In this document: piece by piece, positions 51,801-64,000 of the stretch
How positions within the stretch are numbered: the stretch's first letter is position 1
Layout of the letters: each line of letters starts with the position of its first letter
NCBI RefSeq assembly: GCF_022458985.1
Contig: NC_061777.1
Location: 14,721,668 to 14,785,667 of the forward strand
Reading direction: 5' to 3'
Source: Mugil cephalus
Lineage: Eukaryota > Chordata > Actinopteri > Mugiliformes > Mugilidae
Length of the DNA stretch: 64,000 nt
The notes under the pieces: model-generated
The model's database searches: none
The model's input: the letters and a program-made list of their open reading frames with translations, nothing else
What the model was told of the DNA's origin: nothing
Made by a program: the position numbers and the translations under genes

Positions 51801-54800
51801 GGCAGTCGCCCGTATACCATTACTGAATGTTGTACCCGCAGGAAACAACAACACAATAGCCTCGTTACCCAGAACATCGTCCAAGAAACCAGATTTAGAG
51901 GTGCCCTGGAAAACAAAAACCTTCATTAACCTAGTTCCACGTCTAAACTAAACTGATTTCAGCGAGTTTATTTGATAAATGTCTGACTCACGCTAACCAC
52001 ATCAGACGGGCTAACCCCAGAGCCGTGGTGTCCCCCTGGAACACGGGGTTAGTTACAAAACAGGGTCAGCCTTTGTCTAAGTCCGTCTAAGAACGTCTCA
52101 TTGGCCAGTCAAGACAACAAAATGTAGGTTATTGTGTGTGTGTGTTTCTTAACCTCGTCCCTAGTTCTTTTCTCACCCTCTCAGTCGAGGCTCATGTGTT
52201 GTTTGGTTTTGTTTAGATCTAGTAATGAGAGCCACCTTGAGTCTCCAGGCGAAGAACTCTATACAGGCCTGTTTGACAGCACAATGCTGATGAATCTAGG
52301 TTCCCATAGTTATCTTTACTGGATGGAGCGAATTACAGTGCTATACTTAAGAGTCAATAGATACCCTGACTAAGAGATGAGGTGTTAGGCTTTCATTCTC
52401 CCTATGACCTTGGCTGGAGAGTGTTTTTTTCTGCGTGAATGACACTGATATGTTTCACTCACATAATGATTTTTATTCGAGTCACAGTTGGAAAATTTAT
52501 CCAATGTACCTGTTTTCCCCTCTTTCTTTTTTCCCTTCGTCACTCATACCAGCGAGGGAAGCAACTTGACCCCAGCGCATCATTATCCCGATTTCCGCTT
52601 CAAGACGTACGCCCCTCTGGCCTTCCGCTACTTCAGAGATCTCTTCGGGATCAAGCCAGACGACTACCTGGTAAGAGTAAAACCCTCCTCGGCTTTATTT
52701 CCACACGCGTTTCGCACTCATAAACCCTGGCAACTAATTTGCACGGCGTCACGCAGCTCTGGTTGTGGGTAGGAAGTTTAGAAGCCCAATCAAATCAAGC
52801 GCCCACACATTCCTACTGGGGAAAGATGCAGCAAGGACTAGGAAAAGATAATTATCTGACCAGATTAAAATTGGGGTTTTATGAAATGTGCATCTTAACC
52901 CTAACCCTAAGTCATGGCTCTGTGCCTGGGAAAGAAAGACTTAACCTTAACCCTAGTCCAGCCCAAACAACCCCACAAAAAGTCCTAGTAGCTGGACTAT
53001 CCTCACCATGTGAGGTTGGGTTTGAGGTAAAACATTTTGGTAGTGTAGATACTGGAGCTAATTACGTCTAATGTAATCAGCATGCAGTGAGTGATTGAAG
53101 GAAATCAGCATAAGAAGCTGTACATCTCATCAGATTAAAAGTCTTGTGTGTTTCTAGGGGCTTTGACAGACCTTTGAATCACTGTTTTGCTGAGTTTTTT
53201 GGTCTTGTTTTGATCTCCCGATGCACATTCAAACAAAGCCCTGTTGAGTCCTTTGAATGTGTGCTCTGCGTTGTTAATATGATTCTGTACATTGTAGCTG
53301 CATTCATCGCTGCTCTACGTGTCCTCTCCTTGATCGGAGTGAAATTACGTTTTGTGTGATTTAGCTCGGTCTTTACCCTGTTATGATGGTGTTTGCTTTT
53401 GAATGCCAAATTGATGTCTGAATAAGAGGAGGACAAAAGGCTCCATAAGAGAGACAGAGATGAAATGTAACTTCAAGGCTTTAGGGGGTGAATGGAGTAA
53501 AGAACGGCATCGTAGAGGATGTGCCAATGATTGATGTCCTTGATGTGGCGATGAATCCATTCAGACAGAGGCCGCCAAGCTAAGGGGACTACACATATCC
53601 ACATCATCCTGAATGCAAATGCCATAATCTAAGGCCGTGGTCACGCCGGTAACTCAGTGTAACTGTGGAGGGTCATCGGTGGAAGAGTCTCCAGAGAGGG
53701 AGAGCAGTTGCCTCCGGTGTTTCAATTCTGAACATGTTGCTCTCATAACGCACTGATTAACACTCTACAATCTAATGCTCTCACAGACTCTCTGTCAAAC
53801 GCTGATTGCCACTTTGGAGTGAAATGCCTTCAATCTGCCGTGTTTGCTTTTTGTGGACACGGCGCAAGCAGTAATTCCTGCCATTACCTTCATCTGAGGA
53901 GCTTCTGTCCATGTTGTCTGGCTTGTTTGGCTGTTTCTTAGCAATAAATGTCCATAGATACAAAAAAGTTTGGCAAACAGATAAACAGTGGACTGATGGG
54001 AGACAGGACTAGCATCTCTATGACGAATGGAACAACACAATAAGTGTAGACAGAAGAAGTACACAAGAAAGTGTACTAAATGACCAAAAGTATGTGGACA
54101 ACCAGATATTTATGCGTACTTTTGGCTTGGGGATGACTTCATGATTTAGATTTGGCCCCATACCACCACAGTAACCCTTTTCTCTTCCACTATGCTCAAA
54201 GTCGGGTCCATGAAGAACTTGCACCGATCAGCAATACAAGTAAATAACATTGACAATTCAAACTGCATCTGGGAAACCTTTGGACCTGCCATTCGTCTGG
54301 ATGTTACTTAGACATGCAGCACCCACCTAAATGCTTTAGGAACAACTCAAAAACATGAAAAACAACACAAAGTGTTGACCTGGCCACAGAGACCCCTCCC
54401 CTCAACCCTTAGGACCCAAAGGCCCCCCCACTAACAACATCCTGTTGCCAAACACAACGGGACACCCTCTGAAGGCTCATGTCCATTCTCCGATCAGCCA
54501 AAACAGTTTTTGAGACTTAAAGGAGGCCGACACACTATTAGGAAGGCGGTCATAATGTTATGCCTGGTCGATGCATTATGCATAATGAAGTGAGGTAAAA
54601 CTTGCCTCTCCTGCACAGAGCCTTGACATTTTAGTGCTTATTATCTGTGTTTAACCTCACTGAACCTGTTATGACGAAATGGAAGCGTGTGGAAAACCTT
54701 CCCAGCAGAGTGGAAGAATTATAGTCGTCACATATTTAACAAATAAACTGATCATTAGCACATCAAACATATCCCAGATCTCAGAGCCAGGATTTTAAGA

Positions 54801-57800
54801 TGGAAAAGAGCTTGTTTTGGCAGGAGTTTTTTCCAGTCTGCCACTGCGTTGAACAAACTCTCTTGATTGAAATGCAGGGGTTAAGGAGAGGAATTATATG
54901 ATACCTGTATGTTTCTTTAAAAAATGTATTTGGAAAAAAAAAACCTCCTGCTTTTATGTTTAAACACTCAAAGTGCAAACTTCCACTGTGTCAAATACTC
55001 AACTGTGTCTGTGTAGTGTTCTTCTTTTTTAGACCTTCTCTCATAAAAATCTGCGTAGTAGAATTTAGGGTTGTTTATGCTTGGATATACTGAAGCTGTT
55101 CTCTAGAGGTCTCACTGGTGATTATAGACTATGTGAAATGTTTAATTGGTTTGTTTCTGTTTTCTTTCTTCCTCAGTACTCCCTGGTTAATGAGCCTCTG
55201 ATTGAGCTGACCAACCCGGGGGCCAGCGGCTCTCTCTTCTACCTGACCAGCGATGATGAGTTCATCATTAAAACTGTCCAGCACAAAGAGGCCAAATTTC
55301 TCCAGAGACTGCTACCTGGATACTACATGGTGAGAAACATAACGTCACTCCATCCTGTTTTGATCTGTATGAGTCCGATGACAGAAATAACGTCACGTAT
55401 TTATGACTCGTAGCGTATATAAAGACATAAAAAAAAAAACACGTATTTGGAAAAAAGAGCTGCTTTTATATGTAAAGACTCAGTGTGAGTGTTGAGTATA
55501 TTATAACATTTTTTCACAGAACTTGAACCAGAACCCACGCACGCTGCTGCCTAAGTTTTACGGCCTGTACTGCATCCAGTCCGGAGGCATCAACATCCGA
55601 CTGGTGGTGATGAACAACGTGCTGCCTCGCTCCGTCAAAATGCACTACAAATACGACCTGAAAGGATCCACCTACAAGAGGCGAGCGTCCAGGAAAGAGA
55701 GAGAGAAAGCGTGTCCGACCTACAAAGACCTGGACTTCCAGGACATGCACGAGGAGGGGCTCCACTTTGACGCAGAGACGTACGCCAACCTGATGAAGAC
55801 TCTGCAGAGGGACTGCCGGGTAGGTGGATTTGTCACTGTGCAGAGCCTGTGCTCATTCTTGCCTCCATCCCGCCGTCCCGCAACAGGAAGTTTTAGATTA
55901 ATGTGTAAATGAATCCACACAAAGAAACTATGCAAGCAAACAAGGAAGTCATTTATTAAGATTCAAAGTTATTCAGTTTCTGTTTTTCTTTTTATTGCCC
56001 TAATACGTGTTGAACTGTGTGCAGCACAGCAAAGCCCCACCTCATGTGATAAATCAAGAGTTTAGAGCAGCTTGATTTGGACGTGGGGCTTCGCTGCAGT
56101 GAGGGGGACATAGCTGTCGGAGGGACATCGTTGACCTTTTCATTCTCGTGACCAATTATGGAAGCTTAAACACATGCAGCCGTGTAGCATACTCACGTGA
56201 TGCGCTACGGGATCGTGTTCGAGCGATTTAGATGGAACACGATGTTTTGAAAGGAGAATTTTCCGTGTGTTTGCCAAAGGGGGGAAGCGCCGTGTTTCCA
56301 CTGCGTGTTGTCGCCCCGGGTCTCTGTTCTCCTCTCCCTTCACAACTGCGTTTCAGGACATGACAGCTCTCCAAACACCGAATGTGATTAAGACATGATC
56401 CTGGTAGCGTGAGATACACAGAGCTCGCTCCAAAGATAGTCGTCCAATCGAAAGGCTCGCAGTCTCTCTGCATAAATGCACAGACTGGAGGGGGGGGTCC
56501 TCTGCAAGAGAAGTTTAAGAAGAGGCATGATTCACCAGCATTTAAAAGCTTTTAGAAGCATGAAAACAGTCTGAATAATTGGTCTGAAGTGACTCACAGG
56601 CTTCATCATTTCATGTCTTTTCTACATCAGTGTAGAGACATAGGAAACAGCCTCGTAGTAGACGCCGAGGGTTCTGTAGTAGCAGATTTTCCTGACATGT
56701 TTGTAGACCACATTTGTGGTGACAATAACAAACCCTCGGGTTTTAAAAAAACAAAGGACACAGAACATCACTTGTGTGTCGCTGGTGCTGATGCGCTTTA
56801 GCTTTACAGCTGCAACACGGAGACTCTCAAAACAAGCAGCTCTTTATGACACTTATTTACATTGTGAATCATACATGTCAGCCCTAAGTAGTTCAACATA
56901 GAGACGTTATACATGGTTCGATATGAGTGACTCTTCTTTACAAGCATCAAACACTTAATGGGGCTTAATAGGATGAACGAGCAATAACACACGCAGGGTA
57001 ATTTTTCACCGAGCCTTGGGGTTAACTGAGCTGTGCTTAATGTCTGACAATCTGTAAAAACAAATAACTGTTCATAGTCGGATTAAAAAATTCTAATGTT
57101 ACACTGATATAATAAACTGAACGTACGGCTTAATGTGCAGTGACATTCCTACCCTGTTATGAGGACAAAATTAGCCCTCTCAGGATTATCAGGTGCTGCC
57201 AATATGACTTCCAGACAGTCATTTAAGATCATTTATATAATGATAACCTCGAATCTGGCTCAAATCTCTTTTTCTGCGAGTGCTAAAGGAAGAAGGTTTT
57301 CCTGACAGAGTTCCTGCTGCGCCGGGTCAACCTGCCAGAACCGGAAAACCCTGAACGACAACCCAGCGACTCCCATTACACGACGCCGTAGCTACATGTT
57401 TCAATTTTTATTGGTTGGGAATAAAAGAACGTGAGCAGTGAATGATGGGCGCGTGGATAAGAGTTAGCAGTAACGAACAGTTTGAGCCTGTTAGGTAACA
57501 GAGCGCTCATGTCGAGCCTGTTTTCCTCATTCGTCCCAGCGTGTCGCCGTAAAACTAAATTTAAACTGCACACAAAAAGGCCTGTTTTGTGTCAAATTGG
57601 ATTTTCATGTTATGCCACCGTCTAGTTTTGTGTCGGTTATTTTGGAAAAATCATGACCCGTCCAGGAAATGCGTGTAAACAAGTGCGGACAACTGCTTCT
57701 TTCCCACCTTTAAAGCTTAATGGAAATCTCGATCACAAGCTTTCAGGCAGACCTGGATCTTGTGATGCCGCCGTAAATTCCGAGGAATGTCATGAGATCT

Positions 57801-60800
57801 ACTCAGGTTATGGCCTCTCTCATCATTAACCGGTGTGCTGACTTTCTCAATGTTCCCTGTTTTCTTTGTAATGTTTTCCCAAGCAGACCGAAGGCTGAGT
57901 GACATCCTCCCCTCTTGCTAAGTCAGTGCTTCCTCAATGTTTAACCTGGCAGCAGACTTCCATTTACGAGCTTGCCCCGAGAGTACCCCAGACGCGCTTG
58001 TCCACCTGCCACATGTGGGCATTTATGCGAGCGTTTGGGCACACAAGTGTGTGTGAATCGGTGTAAGTGAGAGTGTTTGGCAGCAGCTGTTAGAGACCCT
58101 GTGCTGTGTAGTTTGTTATTGTCATGGCTTCCTGCGCTCCGTTCCTAAGCGGGAAACAAAGTGCCCTCTAAGCAGAAACTCTGAACATTTCCATGAGTAA
58201 GCAGCTAACCCCGTCACCCCAGGAGAGGCCGTGCACCGAAACACAGAGGAAGGGTCGGCAGAAGCCAAGCAACAGAGGGGGGAGAGGGGAGTCGAGGGAA
58301 CGAGGAAGTGGAAGGGATTTTTATCTTATAATAGAACAGGTGGCGGCAATAATAAAATACTTTTTTTTCTCCCCAGAGCTCGGAGCATTCTGTTTTGTGT
58401 GGCTGGTCAGAGTTGAGTTGAAAGTGCTGAGTGATGAGATAGTGTCAGATATTTCTGCTCCATGGAAACGCCGAATACCCTCTCATCCTTTTAGGTCTCT
58501 TCTCTCCATTAATCTGCAGCTGCCTGGCATTAATAATTCATGTTGAACTCTGTTGAAGAATACCAATCGTTCTTTGATACCGTCCATCTCAGATGAAGAA
58601 TACACATGGTTTGTTGCACTTCTCTCTTCTGCCCAGAGGGTCACGTCCTCATGTGAATTTAGGAAGTCAGGTAACTCAGTGGTGTCTGGACCGTCTCCTA
58701 CTCCCTGGACTTCTGGTCCTTTGTTCTTGTCACCCTTTGCTATCGTCACCTGTGTGCCAGACCCGGAGTCTCGTGGCCTTGTGTTTCAGTGGAGACTCTG
58801 CATTTCCATATAAACCCATTCCCCTTCCTTTGTTCACAGCAGCAACTCCATAACCCCCACCCCTTTCCTTTCATCTATCTGAATGTAGCACATTTCCAGT
58901 GTTCTGGGTCGGCTTACCTTCCCCGACCAGCACCCTGTGTCTGTAAGCTCACCGTATACCGGTATACCAATAAACACTCCTCTACAGCAAACTTTGAAAT
59001 AAGGACTTATATATAATCTAATAAGGAACTCCTTTCTCTACAGAGGCAGAGAGGGTTTATTGTGGAGTGAGCACGACGGGACTTTGTCATTTAACATTTG
59101 AACTCAGTTTGAATACTTATGAAATAAAAATGGTTTCATTGTGGATACAGATTCTGCCACTGCTTGTATGGTGTGAATGGTAGTCAAAGGTTTAACTAGT
59201 GTAGCCGATCATAGGCAGCAGTTTACTGTCTTCTCAGCCACGTGATCTTTTACAACAAGCCGAGAGTAGAAAACATCAGAGGAGGTGGAATTTGTGGCAT
59301 TTATTTAATTATATTTGATGTATTGGACTATTTATTTGATTGTTAGACTATGCAGTTTAACTGAGGGGTTTGATAGCAGTGTGGAATGATTAAATGTGAG
59401 ACGGTGCATGTTTTTAATCATTGGATGTCACACAATTACCTAATGAAGTGGAACGGCACTCTAATGTAATCCAATACAGTGTTGCTGCGGCAAACTCCAC
59501 ATTTTTCATCTTGTGATGAAAAGAAATAAGTCTTTTATTTATTTTTTTGGGTCAAATTTACATTATCATTAGGCCTGAGGTTTTATTTATTTTCGTCTGT
59601 TTCATTAGGAATAGACGAATGGAGAGATGTGGTGAAGCTGGCTAGGTGAAGATAAAAATAGGTTATAAACTCTATGAATAAACTTTAAAATCTAAGCGTT
59701 GTGTCTGAGAGCAGATTGTATTCATAGATTATAAATGCATACTTTACACTGATTGTGGCTGGACTCGTGTAGTGAATTTAATCTCAGAGGCAGTGGCTGT
59801 GTTCTGTCCTATGAGCACAGATTTAAGAAAGCTTGCTGTGTGTTAGTGCAATGTGGGCCATGTGAGCCTCGCTGGCACAAAGATGGATGGCCTGCTTCAG
59901 AATGGAATATACTCAGGAAGGTTTGTTGAGAACGCTGCGACAAAGCGTGCTTCCTACTGGAGTGTTGGTATACAGTATTTTTAGACTTTGCCTTTCATTA
60001 TTAGAAAAACTGAGCTGAGGACAATTTGCTCAGGGGAGAGACCAAAACACTGGATTGTCCCTTTGGCCTCACAGGATCAGTAATATTACATTCCGTGCAG
60101 TATTTATTCAGAATCCAAAGACGGCTTTTGCACAAATAACACAGAAATTTAGTGTTTTTCGTTCATTTGTGATGGTCTGATTGTTTGCCGGCGAGAGCTG
60201 GGGCCAGGACACGCAGTAATGGTTTTCTGTAGGCAGCATGGTGCGTATGGCTCTATTCATAATCGCTGCCGTTTGAATAGGCTGGGGGAGTCGGGCTGAG
60301 GGGATGCAAATTGTTGATATGGAAAAGGCATCGCTCGGACAAAAGCCCCAGTGTTTGTTTGAGTCAGTCATCCGGTCTGTTTCGTGTTTGTGTGTTGTCA
60401 TGCGTGTGCATATGAATGTGTGCAGAGATGACTTTGTACTTCAGCTGTTGCTTTTGCAGATTAAAACTGGATTGACAACCAACCTATAATAACCAATAAT
60501 ATCTTTTTGAAAAGACAACATGCGTTCATGCAAGCAGGCCTTGGACTGAGAGTTAGAATAAAAGTTATTTAGTTTGATTTTTTATTTATTATTTCATCTT
60601 CAGGTGGACTTTTCCTAATTAATTGGATGCAGACAAAAGAGGAGCGATGAGAGAGGAGAAACCATACTGTACAAATAGGGAAAACACAAACAGGAAGTGA
60701 AGAAATGCATGAAACACAGAGGAAGAAGCTTATAAAATAAAAACAAGAAATGTAAAGGAAAGGAAAACCAAAAAGTCGGTACCGTGACAGGTCCTATCTG

Positions 60801-63530
60801 TAGTCTGTCAACTCCGCACGAACTGAATAGGCTCTATTCATGTATATACATAGGCCGGTGTGGCGACTCATTAGGTAGAGCTGGTCGTCCAGTAACATTA
60901 GCGTTAGCAGTTTGTTTCCCGCTATATGCACCACATGACAAAGTGTCCTTAGCAAGACTTGATGTGTGAATGTGTATGGGCTTGTGCGACTGCAAAGCGC
61001 TTTCAGTACCAATAGGATGAAAGGTCCTATATAAACACAAGACCATTTATCATTTACATGCATTGAAGCTGTTGAGGACGGGGGAGATTTATGACTTGGA
61101 AAGAGCTACACGAACCTTTGATTCCTGTTTTCTGACGTTATTTGCAGAAGTAAATAGCTTCAAGTCCAGAAATATAAACCTAGCACGATGGTTTTATTTT
61201 CCAGTGTAGGTCATAAGATAAGCCCGGCTACACGGTGGTGACCTTGTTCCCTTTCCCAGATCGACCTCTCCTTACCTACGTCTTGACGCAGTTCCACTTT
61301 ACTTGGGAACCGGGAGACATGAAGTCACGGAGCCTCTGGGAAAGTCGTCAAAAGGCTCCTGAGACGGGTCAATGTGTAACACTTGGCTCACTGTGGAGAA
61401 ACACCTTGTTTATTTAGCTCAGGACTGGCTTAAACAAGGATTTGCGTTTGCTAGCTCTGTGGTCTTTGGGCCGTGAACGTGTGGAGGGTGTTGGAAGTGT
61501 TTGGGAGGGGAAAGAAAAACACAGGTTTCTCAAAACAGTTTATAATGTCTGTATATTTACTGTTTGGGATCTGTAGGGACAGCTCCTAACCATTCATAAC
61601 ACTTTAGACTGTGATATAAAAAATACGGTTTTGTTCACAACATGCTGGTGAGAACTCAGGGAATAGGAGTTCTTTCATTTCAATTATAGAGAGTGTCCCG
61701 GGTGGGTGTAACAGCAGTGCCCACATATGTTGTAATGCCTGTGTATTAACTGGTAGGGAGCTGAAGGTACAGCCTCTAACCAGTTCTAAATGAAGATTGC
61801 TTTATATAATATTATGATGGACTGCATATCTTTTATTAAAACTACTTGTCTTGTAACTTCAAACAGGTGCTAGAGAGCTTTAAGATCATGGACTACAGTC
61901 TGCTCCTGGGTGTGCACGTCTTAGACCAGAGTCACAGAGAAGGGTACGAGTCGGGCCAGGCGGGGTGCGACGGCAGGAGGCCTGTGGGTCAGAGGGTGCT
62001 TTACTCCACCGCCATGGAGTCCATCCAAGGAGACGGGAAGGCTGCTGAAGCCCTCACCACAGACGACACGTGAGTTGGCTCAGTCGGGGGGGGGGGGGAA
62101 ACACACACGCACACACGCTCTTATTATGTGCACATATTTGAACACACACACTCCACCTCTGTGTGTCCGTATCTCCACTTTTTCTCTCACAGACGCGGTT
62201 GCACAACCGCCGCTTATACCTCTCTCACACAGGACTCTCAGACGGCGTACACACAGTCGGGGCTCTCACATAACCATAGCTACACAAATACAAACACAGT
62301 TAACTGTACTGCGTATTTACAGCAATACTCACGAATGTAAATACTGTAAGGGCCCCTTTTACAAACACTTGTAAAACCGCAGAGACCTTTTATTTGCGCA
62401 GCGCTCCGAGTCCTTGCAGAGGAACAGTAGCTGTTCTCTCACTGTTGTTTTTACTGTTTTAGGATGGGTGGGATCCCTGCCAAAACACACAAAGAAGAAA
62501 AGCTGCTCATCTTCCTGGGTATCATAGATATTCTGCAGTCATACAGGTACGAACCTTGAGGAGATTAAATGCAACCTGCTTCCAATATCTGTCCTTTCAT
62601 ACCATTTATTGGAGGTGGCTTTTTTGGAAATGTGACGTGCTGACGAACTGGCCCCAGACATTCCTGCAACATTCTGCAAAATTGGTTGGGTCATCAATAA
62701 CCTAGAAAGATGTGGAAATACTTAAAAAGTTAGACTATGACTCAATGCCGATGGTGAGGAAGGAGCTACAAGACATTTTACCGCACTCCTAAAAAGAGAT
62801 GAGACATTTTTTTTCTCCACCCAACAGCGAATTAAATCTGCTAAGTTGCCCATCAGTCTTCTTGATTTACGCATTGATTGATTTATTTGTTTATTTATTT
62901 TTTTGTCCTGGGTGAAAGAGAGGAGGGTAAACCCTTTTGGCTCATCGGTTTCTTCCAGATTGTGGAAATTTAAAAACACATAAATCTTCTTCAGCCTAGT
63001 GTGCTCGTGCGGCATCAGATGCACAACACGTGGACGAGGTGAGATCGGGCCAGGAAAGATGAATAGGCCCAGTACCCGAGCATTTGTCTGTGTTCGTGGT
63101 AGCTTGCCTCACCCCAAGATAAATCGAATGTTACATAATTTAAAACTTTACTTTTTACTTAAAGTTTTAAGTAAAGTACAGAAAATAAACAAGGGGGGAG
63201 TGGGAAGCATCTCAGGTTGGTTCAAGCTAAATGCGAAGTTTCTGTAAAACGTATCTGTCCAGTGACGAGTCTTCTTCTTCTGTTTCTCCCTCAGATTCAT
63301 TAAGAAGTTGGAACACTCGTGGAAAGCCCTGGTGTACGATGGGGTAAGTTGATGGCAAATCTGACGCTTTTTATGAACGAGCCCTTTATTTGGTGTCAAC
63401 GCTGTGTGTTAAAAACACATCCTTTTTCCTCTCGCTTGTCCTCAGGACTCTGTCTCGGTCCACCGGCCCGGGTTTTACGCCAGCCGCTTCCTCAAGTTCA
63501 TGAGCACGCGGGTCTTCAGGAAGACTCAGC
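48895..63530 (+). CDS. pip5k1b: Phosphatidylinositol-4-phosphate 5-kinase type I beta, partial (C-terminus beyond window)
   Basis: The enzyme phosphorylates PI4P at position 5 to make PI(4,5)P2 at the plasma membrane, controlling actin, endocytosis and channel activity. Coding exons: 48895-48963, 49583-49713, 52553-52670, 55177-55329, 55520-55819, 61867-62069, 62463-62546, 63295-63343, 63446-63530; phases agree and give 397 residues of about 540. The start [20 protein letters not shown] follows an acceptor at once. The type I beta call rests on [16 protein letters not shown]; the alpha form has a different sequence there. The kinase core includes [20 protein letters not shown] (nucleotide-binding lysine), [19 protein letters not shown], the catalytic [10 protein letters not shown], and [10 protein letters not shown] with the metal-binding IID. 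The exon 61867-62069 holds a variable glycine-rich insert (about 320-345). The activation loop and C-terminal tail lie at or beyond the right edge. The last donor here is GTAAGT at 63531. Confidence 0.96.
51369..51648 (+). mobile_element. Tc1/mariner-like MITE, copy 3 of 4
   Basis: The left end gcactgatcagctacaacat then tatgaccact matches the right end (gtgatcataatgatatgcctgattggt) in inverted form. The interior has ttctgttgggaaacatttgg and ctaacaatgttctctgttga. It lies in a pip5k1b intron, with the same internal orientation as the other three copies. Confidence 0.7.
54220..54576 (+). mobile_element. Tc1/mariner-like MITE, copy 4 of 4
   Basis: Left end tgcaccgatcagcaatac, right end ggtcataatgttatgcctgg then tcgatgca (inverted match). 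The interior has gggaaacctttggacctgcc and acttagacatgcagcaccca. It lies in the pip5k1b intron before exon 55177-55329. Confidence 0.7.
55820..61866 (+). other. pip5k1b: pip5k1b 6-kb intron
   Basis: No exon was supported between the 100-codon exon (ends TLQRDCR) and the exon starting [11 protein letters not shown]; these splice directly in phase 0. It contains the SINE-like copy at 60855-61055. Open frames at 58193-59016 lack splice context and recognisable domains. Confidence 0.6.
60855..61055 (+). repeat. tRNA-like SINE/dispersed repeat, degenerate
   Basis: The head gtgtggcgactcattaggta then gagctggtcgtccagtaac resembles an A-box tRNA-like promoter. The tail gcgactgcaaagcgctttca, then aaggtcctatataaacacaa and gaccatttatcattt, is the familiar end of a widespread fish repeat. 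The B-box region is decayed. Confidence 0.6.
62086..62098. repeat. poly(G) run next to CA-rich tract
   Basis: Thirteen G followed by an ACAC-rich stretch to about 62150, 16 bp after the donor of exon 61867-62069. G-runs just inside introns can strengthen splicing; here this is only a possibility. Confidence 0.85.
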
Positions 63531-64000
63531 GTAAGTCTGCGGGCTCATCACATCCGTGAAACTAAAAAGGGGAAGGAGCTGCAAAGTGAAGTAGAAAGTG
63601 GGAAATTGCGTCAAGCTGAGTGGAGGGAATCTGTCTGCACTCTTTTTTTATTGGGCGTTGGTGGTTATTTGTGAGTCACTGTAACATAACAAAGATAAAG
63701 ATAAGTCACTTCTTATAACTGGATCTTCACGATCCATTGTGTGCACACACGTTAAGTGCAATCAAATTTTTATGATATGAAACGACACTGTTGTTTTTGG
63801 AAACGGAGGACTCGATTGTTATCACGTGAGCAGGTCGTACAAAACAGATTGAGTTTGCATTGTGTGTGGCAGCAAAGAAACACATAGCTACACCCCACTG
63901 AGGTGGAGGAAAAGTTAAGTCCAGTAAATGAATTAGGTCACTTCGATTCCCGCTTGTAGACGTTACGGTAATGCAGTTATTCATGTTTATTGTGAACTCT

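Noticed and set aside
52895..52965. Telomere-like CCCTAA repeats
   Set aside because: Only two to three imperfect units (aaccctaaccctaa, then aaccttaaccctag) are present, too few to call an interstitial telomere.
57290..57393. Short open stretch reading [19 protein letters not shown]
   Set aside because: It looked like an exon, but it follows an in-frame stop, ends in a stop, and the flanking pip5k1b exons already splice to each other in phase.
58553..58853. Overlapping open frames in the pip5k1b intron
   Set aside because: Two overlapping frames of similar length in the same DNA with no domain or splice support; treated as chance.

Overview
The window is vertebrate nuclear DNA, almost certainly from a ray-finned (teleost) fish. 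The genes have many small exons with GT-AG introns, the sequence is AT-rich and non-operonic, and the repeats are typical of teleosts: Tc1-like and hAT elements, L2/CR1-like LINE pieces, a Penelope-like element and (TG)n microsatellites. I could follow four protein-coding genes exon by exon, because each exon translates to recognisable family sequence and the splice phases agree. A fifth gene is real-looking but unrecognised.

Layout. 1-1095: 3' part of dimt1 (18S rRNA dimethyltransferase), + strand, entering from the left edge. 2050-17858: complete kif2a (kinesin-13 microtubule depolymerase), - strand, 21 coding exons, lying tail to tail with dimt1; I recall these two genes also being neighbours in mammals. 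18000-20500: intergenic, with a clean 180-bp hAT-type MITE. 20520-28100: complete unc45b (muscle myosin chaperone), + strand, 19 coding exons behind a TATA box and a non-coding first exon. 28300-31750: LINE fragments on both strands, including a 5'-truncated LINE fused to a 213-bp copy of an unc45b intron segment. 32014-34237: unrecognised small type I membrane protein gene, cysteine-rich, with Tc1-like debris in one intron. 34255-36594: SINE-like and LINE remnants, then a striking inverted pair of Penelope-like element 3' ends, inserted as one unit with a 13-bp target duplication. 37950-64000: pip5k1b (PI4P 5-kinase type I beta), + strand, with a non-coding leader, a roughly 10-kb first intron and nine coding exons. 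It runs off the right edge before its last ~140 residues.

The genes do not form a pathway: rRNA modification and ribosome biogenesis (dimt1), microtubule depolymerisation (kif2a), thick-filament myosin folding (unc45b), and PI(4,5)P2 synthesis (pip5k1b). The most unusual content is in the intergenic retroelements: the Penelope inverted dimer with a 30-bp palindromic junction, its hammerhead-like terminal hairpin, and the apparent unc45b-intron/LINE chimera.

Exon coordinates come from reading splice sites and frames by eye and should be good to the base for most exons. UTR ends, promoters and TE family names are less certain.
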